Part shown: piece after piece, positions 10,401 through 19,400 of the stretch
Layout of the letters: every line of letters starts with the position of its first letter
Numbering within the stretch: position 1 is the stretch's first letter
Origin: Bradyrhizobium iriomotense
GTDB taxonomy: Bacteria; Pseudomonadota; Alphaproteobacteria; Rhizobiales; Xanthobacteraceae
Assembly: GCF_018130765.1 (NCBI RefSeq)
Contig: NZ_JAFCJZ010000008.1
Coordinates: forward strand, 1-64,000
Reading direction: 5' to 3'
DNA length: 64,000 bases
Position numbers and translations under genes: made by a program
Notes under the pieces: model-generated
The model's input: only the letters and a program-made list of their open reading frames with translations
The model's database searches: none
What the model was told of the DNA's origin: nothing

Positions 10401-13400
10401 AATTATAGCCGCGGATGCCGTCGCCACCCGCCGCATTGATGGTGCCGGTGTTGGTGATGGACACGTTGCCGAACACGTTGGCATTGACCGTATTGGTCGT
10501 GCCGCCCTTGTAGCCGGCGAGGATGCCGGCTGGACGGCTGCCCTGTCCGGTCAGGACCGTACCCGAGTTGATCACGCCGCTCGCATTGACCGAAATCGAG
10601 CTTGCGATCACGCCGCCGACCTTGGGCAGCGAGACCGCTTCGTTGTACGCGTTGATGCCGACGCCACCTGACGTGACAACCGTGCCGGTGCCCGTCGTGA
10701 TCTGGATATTGCCGGTCCCCTTGGATTGCGCCTCGATACCGTAGAGCGTCAAACCTATGATCTGCGCGGTCGCCTCGAGCGGATTGGGTGCCGTGGTTAC
10801 GCTGATATTGCCGTTGCCATTGGTCTGAACACGGATGCCGTCGTGACCGCCCGTGACGTTTCCGCTTTGGCTGACGGTGATATCGTTGTTGTTCGCGGAA
10901 TTGAGGTTGACGGCGACGATCCCGCTGAACGCGGCACCCGTCCCTGTCACATTGCCTGATCCGTTGATCAGGATATTGCCCGTGCCTGTCGCGTTCTGCT
11001 GAGCAAGGATGCCCCTGCCCGCCTGGCCGACCACCGTCCCCGACGTCGTGACCGTGATTGATCCGGCGGCATTCTGAATCACGGAGATGCCGCTTTCAGC
11101 TCCGGTGATCTGGCCCGTGGGATTGACGGTCAGGTTTGCGGGATTGCCCGCGCTTGCACCGGTCGCATAGAGGTCGATCGCATCGCCCGCGCTGGTCGTG
11201 ATGTTGCCGCTTCCGCCGATCGCAACCGGCCCGCTCGCGATCGAAATGGCATTGATCGTTGCAGTGACAGCCGCACCGATCTGCAAAGTGCCGCCGGATC
11301 CGGTGAACTCGACGACACCGCCTGCCGGGCCCATCGGGACGCTGGCGCCGCCGCTGGCCACCAGTATCGGTATCGCCGCCGTCGCGCCAACGTTGCCCGC
11401 CGAATCGACCACACGCGTGAAATATGTGAAATTCGCGCTTCGGACCGTGCTGTCCGTGAAGGTCCACCGGGTCAAGCCGTTCCGGACAACATCCGTCCAT
11501 ATCACGTTGTCCGTGCTGATCTGGACTTTATCGCCAAGCGCAAGCGTGCCATTCGTCCCCGTCACGATGATCGCGGTGCTGGTCGAAGACGAGCTTCCGG
11601 CGACGGACGAAATCGCGACGGATTCCGTCGGCGAACCGGTGTCGACGACGTAGCTGGCATTGTCCGCCACCGCGGCCGCGGTCAGCACCGCGGCGTTGCC
11701 GGCGGCGTCCGTGATCGTGCCGCCGTTGAGGCTCAGCGCGTTGGCGTCGATGCTGATGCCGTTGGCATCGGTCTGCCCGGCCTGGATCGTGTAGGTGAAG
11801 ACCAGCTGGCTGCTGCCGCTGCCCGAGGCGTAGCTGGCCTGCACCGGGGTCCCACCGATGTTGAGGGCCAGCTGCGGCGTTCCCGTCACCGTGACGCTCT
11901 CGCTGAATGCCATGGTCACGCTGACCACGTCGCCGGCATTGAGCGTATTGTTTTGCGCTCCCGTCGCGCTGGTGATCGCCTCGCTGCTCACCGTCGGCGC
12001 GGCGGTATCGACCTTGTAGCTCGCATTATCGGCCACCGCGGCCGCAGTCAGCACCGCGGCATTGCCGGCGGCATCCGTGATCGTGCCACCGTTCAGGCTC
12101 AAGGCGTTGGCATCGAGGCTGATGCCGTTGGCATCGGTCTGCCCGGCCTGGATCGTGTAGGTGAAGACCAGCTGGGTGCCGCCGCTGCCGGAGGCATAGC
12201 TCGCCTGCACCGGCGTGCCGCCGATGTTCAAGGCCAGCTGCGGCGTCCCCGTCACCGTGACGCTCTCGCTGAACGTCACGGTGACGCTGACCACGTCGCC
12301 CGCGTTGAGCGTATTGTTCTGCGCCCCCGTCGCGCTGGTGATCGCCTCGCTGCTCACCATCGGCGCCGCGGTATCGACTTTGTAGCTGGCATTGTCGGCC
12401 ACCGCAGCCGCAGTCAGCACCGCGGCATTGCCGGCCGCATCCGTGATCGTGCCGCCATTGAGGCTCAGCGCATTGGCGTCGATGCTGATACCGTTGGCAT
12501 CGGTCTGCCCGGCCTGGATCGTGTAGGTGAACACCAGTTGGTTGCTGCCGCTGCCGGAGGCGTAGCTGGCCTGCACCGGCGTTCCGCCGATGTTCAGGGC
12601 CAGCTGCGGCATCCCCGTCACCGTGACGCTCTCGTTGAACGTCACGGTGACGCTGACCACATCGCCGGCATTGAGCGTATTGTTCTGAGCCCCCGTCGCG
12701 CTGGTGATCGCTTCGCTGCTCACCGTCGGCGCGGCGGTATCGACCTTGTAGCTGGCATTGTCGGCCACCGCAGCGGCGGTCAGCACGGCAGCATTACCCG
12801 CGGCGTCCGAGATCGTGCCGCCGTTCAGGCTCAGCGCATTGGCGTTGAGACTGATGCCGTTGGCATCGTTTTGGCCCGTCTGGATCGTGTAGGTGAACAC
12901 CAACTGGCTGCTGCCGCTGCCGGAGGCGTAGCTCGCCTGCACCGATGTGCCGCCGATGTTCAAGGCCAGCTGTGGCGTCCCGGTCACCGTAACGCTCTCG
13001 CTGAACGACACCGTGACGCTGACCACGTCGCCGGCATTGAGCGTGCTGTTCTGGGCTCCCGTCGCGCTGGTGATCGCCTCGCTGCTCACCGTCGGCGCGG
13101 TGGTATCAACCTTGTAGCTTGCATTGTCGGCCACCGCAGCCGCGGTCAGCACCGCCGCATTGCCGGCGGCATCCGTGATCGTGCCACCGTTCAGGCTCAA
13201 GGCATTGGCGTTGATGCTGATGCCGTTGGCATCGTTCTGCCCGGCCTGGATCGTGTAGGTGAACACCAGCTGGGTGCTACCGCCGCCCGCGGCGTAGCTG
13301 GCCTGCACCGGGGTCCCACCGATGTTGAGGGCCAGCTGCGGCGTTCCCGTCACCGTGACGCTCTCGCTGAATGCCACGGTCACGCTGACCACGTCGCCCG

Positions 13401-16400
13401 CGTTGAGCGTATTGTTTTGCGCTCCCGTCGCGCTGGTGATCGCCTCGCTGCTCACCGTCGGCGCCGCGGTATCGACTTTGTAGCTGGCATTGTCGGCCAC
13501 CGCAGCCGCAGTCAGCACCGCGGCATTGCCGGCCGCATCCGTGATCGTGCCGCCATTGAGGCTCAGCGCATTGGCGTCGATGCTGATACCGTTGGCATCG
13601 GTCTGCCCGGCCTGGATCGTGTAGGTGAACACCAGCTGGGTGGTGCCGCTTCCGGAGGCATAACTCGCCTGCACCGGTGTCCCGCCGATGTTCAAGGCCA
13701 GTTGCGGGGTTCCCGTCACCGTGACGCTCTCGCTGAACGTCACGGTGACGCTAACCACGTCGCCCGCGTTGAGCGTGTTGTTCTGCACCCCTGTCGCGCT
13801 GGTGATCGCCTCGCTGCTCACCGTCGGCGCGGCGGTATCGACCTTGTAGCTCGCATTATCGGCCACCGCGGCCGCAGTCAGCACCGCCACGTTGCCGGCG
13901 GCGTCCGTGATCGTGCCGCCGTTCAGGCTCAGCGCATTGGAGTCGAGGCTGATGCCGTTGGCATCGTTTTGGCTTGCCTGGATCGTGTAGGTGAACACCA
14001 GCTGGGTACCGCCGCTGCCCGAGGTGTAGCTGGCCTGCACCGGCGTGCCGCCGATGTTCAAGGCCAGCTGCGGCGTCCCCGTCACCGTGACGCTCTCGTT
14101 GAACGTCACGGTGACGCTGACCACGTCACCGGCGTTGAGCGTGCTGTTCTGCGCGCCCGTCGCGCTGGTGATCGCCTCGCTGCTCACCGTCGGCGCAGCG
14201 GTATCAACCTTGTAGCTGGCATTGTCGGCCACCGCAGCGGCGGTCAGCACGGCAGCATTGCCCGCGGCGTCCGTGATCGTGCCGCCGTTCAGGCTCAGCG
14301 CGTTGGCGTTGAGGCTGATGCCGTTGGCATCGTTCTGCCCGGCCAGGATCGTGTAGGTGAACACCAGCTGGGTGCTGCCACTGCCGGAGGCATAATTGGC
14401 CTGCACCGGTGCCCCGCCGATGTTCAGCGCCAGTTGCGGCGTCCCGGTCACCGTGACGTTCTCGCTGAACGACACCGTCACGCTGACCACATCGCCGGCG
14501 TTGAGCGTGCTGTTCTGCGCGCCCGTCGCGCTGGTGATCGCCTCGCTGCTCACCGTCGGCGCGGCCGTATCGACCTTGTAGCTGGCATTGTCCGCCACCG
14601 CGGCCGCGGTCAGCGCGGCCGCGTTGCCGGCCGCATCCGTAATCGTGCCGCCGTTCAGGCTCAAGGCATTGGCGTTGAGGCTGATGCCGTTGGCATCGTT
14701 TTGGCCTGCCTGGATCGTGTAGGTGAACACCAGCTGGGTGCCGCCGCTGCCGGAAGCATAATTGGCCTGCACCGGCGTGCCGCCGATGTTCAGTGCCAGT
14801 TGCGGCGTCCCTGTTACCGTGACGCTCTCGTTGAACGTCACGGTGACGCTGACCACGTCCCCGGCATTGAGCGTATTGTTCTGCGCTCCCGTCGCACTGG
14901 CGATCGCCTCGCTGCTCACCGTCGGCGCAGCGGTATCCAGCGTAATGATCAGCGCGGCGGTCGTTGAACTGTTGCCGAAACCGTCGCTGAGCCTGGCCGA
15001 GATCGACTTGGCGCCGTCAGGGCCGAGATCACCATCGGTTACGGTCAAGCTCACGCTCTGCGCGGTGATATCGGCTGCACTGATCGTATGCGTGACGGGA
15101 TGGGCGAACGGCGAGCCATTGAGCAACAGCTGGATCGTATCACCCGCCACGATGTTGGCACCGAGCACGACCGTGAAAGTCGGCGCGGTCACGTTCGTCG
15201 TGTTGTCAGTGCTGGAACTGCCGGAATCGGAGGCTGCCACCAGGTCCGGCGTGCCGCCGGTCGGGGCATTGGTGTTCAAGGCAAAGATCACCGCGTTGCT
15301 GACGCCCTGGTTGCCGGCGGCATCAGTCGCTTGCGCGGTCAAGCTGTTGGCGTCGCTGTGCAGCGTGACGTCGGTACTCCAAGTGCCGTTGACCTGGATG
15401 GTCGCGACGCCAACGACAGCGCCATCATCCAGCACAGTTACAATCGCACCCGCATCGGCGGGATCCGCCGTACCGGCAATCGTCTGCACGGATTGGTTGG
15501 TGTTGCCGCCCGAATTGGTGATCGCAAGCACGGGCGCGATTGTGTCGAGCGTGATCGTCAAGGGGCTGCTGGTCGAGCTGTTGCCCGCCAGATCGGTAAA
15601 CCGACCGGAGATCAGCTTGAGCCCGTCAGGTCCAAGATCACCGGCGCTCACCGTGAAACTGACGCTTTGGGCCACAATGTCGCTGGAGGTGACCGTTCGT
15701 ACCAGAGGATGGGAAAATGACGACCCATTCAGCAGCAGCTCGACCGTGTCGCCCACGGCAACACCGGCACCAAGCGCAACCGTCAGCGTCGGGGCCGATA
15801 CATTGGTATTGTTGTCGCTGCTGGAGGAGCCGGAATCCGAACTCGCAATCAGATCCGGCGTGCCGCCGGACGGGACGGTCTGGTCCAACGCGTAGCTGTG
15901 GCCGGTGCCCGCAGCAATATTGCCGGCCAAATCGATGGTGCGAACCGACAGCAAACTGCCTGCTCCGGAGAGGATCACCCCCGATGCGGACCACACGCCG
16001 CCTGCGGCGTTTGCGGTCACCCAGTTCGTGCCGTCGACGCTGAGCTGAATCGACTCGTCGGAACCCAGCGTGCCCGTGTACGTTCCGGTCACGGACTGTG
16101 ACGCCACATTGGTGACGAAATCGCTCGACGAGCTGCCGCTGTCCGAACCCAGTGCGATCACCGTCGCAACCGCTGACGGCGTGCTGGTATCCAGCGTGTA
16201 GGCATGTCCGGTGCCGGCAAGGCTGTTGCCGGCCAGATCGATCGTCCGGACCGACAGCGTGCTCGCGGCAGCCGACAGCGTTACTCCGGATGCTGCCCAG
16301 GTGCCGTTCGACGCATTGGCGATTGCCGTCACCCAGGTTGCGCCGCCGTCAGCGCTGACCTGGATGGACTCGCCGGCACTGAGGGTGCCGGAATAGGTGC

Positions 16401-19400
16401 CGCTGACCGTCTGCGATGCGACATTGGTGACGAAATCACTCGCGGAGCTGCCGCTGTCCGAACCCAGCGCCGTCACCGTCGCAACTGCGGACGGCGCGAC
16501 GGTATCGAAGGTGTAGCTGTGGCCGTTTCCGGCCGCGATATTGCCCGCAAGATCGATGGTGCGGACCGACAGCGTATTCCCGGCGGCCGAGAGCGTCACG
16601 CCGGATGCCGACCAGGTGCTGTTGGTTGCATTGGCGGTTGCGCTGACCCAGGTCACACCGCCATCCGCGCTGAGTTGAATTGTTTCGCCGAAAGCCAGGA
16701 CGCCCGTGTAGGTGCCGCTTACGGTTTGCGACGGCACGTTGGTGACGAAATCGGTCGAGGAACTGCCGCTGTCGGAACTTAGCAGCGTCACCGTCGCGAC
16801 TGCCGTTGGTGCTGCGGTATCCAGAGTGTAGCTGTGTCCCGCTCCGGGCGTGATGTTACCGGCGAGGTCGATCGTGCGAACGGAGAGAAAGTTGGTGCCA
16901 GGCGACAGCGACACCCCAGATGCTAACCAGTTGCCGCCCGATGCGGCCGCCGTTACCCAGGTGGTGCCATTGTTGGCGCTGACCTGGATCGTCTCCCCCG
17001 GAGCCAAAGCACCGGTATAGCTGCCGCTGACCGTTTGCGAAGTCACGCTGGTATTGAAGTCGGTCGCCGAGTTGCCGCTGTCGTCGCTCAGTGCCCCAAC
17101 GGATGCAACTGCCGCCGGCGGCGTCGAATCCAGCGTCAGGACGACCGTATTGCTCAGGCCCAAATTGCCGGCGACGTCCGCGTCCTGGGCGACGAAGCTA
17201 TTGCCGCCCTCGGAAAGCTGTACGATCACGCTCCAGCTGCCGTCTGCCTGGACAACGGCACCGCCTACGGCCAGCGCATTGTCGAACACGACGACGGTGG
17301 TTCCGGCATCGGCCAAGCCGACCGTCCCGGAGATTCTTTGGGTGGCCTGGTTGGTCAGCGCGTCCGAATTGTCGATCGTGACCACCGGCGGAGCCGTGTC
17401 GATCGTGACGGCCTGTGCAGCGGAGCCGACGGTGTTGCCGACGGAATCGACAACGCGCACCTGATACGAAAAGCTCGCATTGTGGACGCTCGGATCGATC
17501 AGGCTCCACGTCGTTCCTGTCGCCTGAACGACGTCACTCCACGTGAGACCATTGTCGCTGCTGACCTGGATCTTCTCGCCGGGCGAGAGCGCTCCATTGC
17601 TGCCGGAGACCGACAATTGGGTGCCGTTGGTGATGAAATCGCCGGAGGCTCCGCTATCGGGACTGATCGCCGTAATGGCCAGCGGCAGCGTGATGTTGAG
17701 ACTTGCAGTCGAAGCCGCGGACTTGATCGAGTCCGAGACCGTGTAGTCGAAGACAACGTGGCCGCTGAATCCCGGATCCGGCGTGTACGTCCACGTCTGG
17801 TCGCTGTTCTGGACCAGACCGCCGCCTCCACTCTGGATCGTCAGCGACGTGATGGACAGGGAGGGACCGTCGATGTCGGCGACGCCCATGAGCAAGGTCG
17901 TCGGCGTGATGACGTAGGGGCTGTCCTGCAGTCCTTGTGCCAGCGTGACAGGCGCCGCCACCGGAGCCGCATCGGCCGTCTGAATGGCAGGCTGTACGCC
18001 GTCGTGCACCGTCACGAAGACGGGGATGGTTAGAAAGCCATTGTCCGCAGAGAGCCTGATGATGAATTCTTGCGTGGCGGTTTCGCCGAAAGCCAGCCCC
18101 GCAAAGTCGCTCTTCGCCTCAACGAAGCTCCAGTTGATATGCCCGTTTGCGTCAAAGCCGGCGCTGAAATATGGGGTCGCGCCGCCAAATTGATCCGTCA
18201 CGCTGACCGCGACGCCGGTGTAGTCACCCGTGACTCCAATCGATCCCTTGGCGGTCAGGATGTCGGACGACTTCGCCGTCTCCAGAATGATCGCGCTAAG
18301 TCCCGAGGTCGGATCGGCAAAAAAGATGTTGCTGCTGTTGCCGAAGGCGACGTACTGGCCGCCGGCGCTGATCGCGGCACCGCCATTGGACGCCGTACCC
18401 ACCCCGTCTGAAACCAGCCGATAAGAGGGGGTCGCCGGATCCGTGACGTCGACGATGTAGATGTCGGCGAACCCGTTCTGATCGGACGAGGTCAGCCTTG
18501 CATCGCTCGTGAAGACAATGAAGTGGCCGTCCGGGCTCAGCACCGGACTATAGCTGCTGCCCGAAGCGTTGGACGTGTGAAATACGACGGCCCCTGCACT
18601 CAGATCATAGAGATAGATCTCGGAATGACCGGTGCCATCAGTGCTCTGATAGGCGATCATGCGGCCGTCTGCGCTCACGGTCGGCGCGACCGTACCCGCC
18701 CCGGCGGAGGTGGTGGCGATATTGGCGAGCTCACCTGTCGACAGGTCGAAGGCAAGAAGCCTGCCCCCGCCTCCTGGAGCAGCCACATCCGAATTCCAGA
18801 AGGCAATCAGGTGACCGTCGGCACTGATGGCAGGCTTCCAGAGCGCACCCGAGCTCCCCACCGCCCCTGGCGTGATTGTTCCCTTGAGCACGCCGTCGAG
18901 ACTGTAGATCGAGACGTTGCCGCCATCCTGCTGCACGACGATTGTGCTGCCGTCACCACTGACGGCCGCGGCGCTTCCCGGCGCCAGCGCGGTCTGCAGG
19001 TGATAGCGCGCCGGATCGGAAGGATCGGTGCCATAGACGAAGACGAAGCTCCCGCCACCATCGGAGCCTTGATAGACGATATAGCGACCATCAGAGCTGA
19101 TCGTCGGTGAACCGTAGCTCCAGCCGTTCGCCGGAGAGGCGATAGTGGTGGTCGCGCCCGTCTCGTGGCTGAAAAAATAGATCGCGCCGTCGGGATCGTA
19201 GACGACGTCGCCATTGGCGCTCATGACCGGGCCGATATGATCTCCCGGACCGGAGGTGATTGCCGCAACGTTCGGTGGCGTGACGACGAATGGAACGGCC
19301 GACAGTTTGACCGGGACAATGATCGGTTCCCCCACGACGGAGTTGCTCGGAGGCGAGTTCGTGCCCGCGTCGGAAGCCGGATTGACCGTGACGACGACGA

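Noticed and set aside
11641..14934. Regular repeats as a possible CRISPR array
   Set aside because: The unit is 366 bp, translated in frame, and has no unique spacers.
11953..14967. A 1004-aa plus-strand ORF with a clear periodic sequence
   Set aside because: It is antisense to the nine 122-aa repeats. Its periodicity copies the 366-bp repeat, and its Arg/His/Gly-rich composition is typical of a shadow frame.
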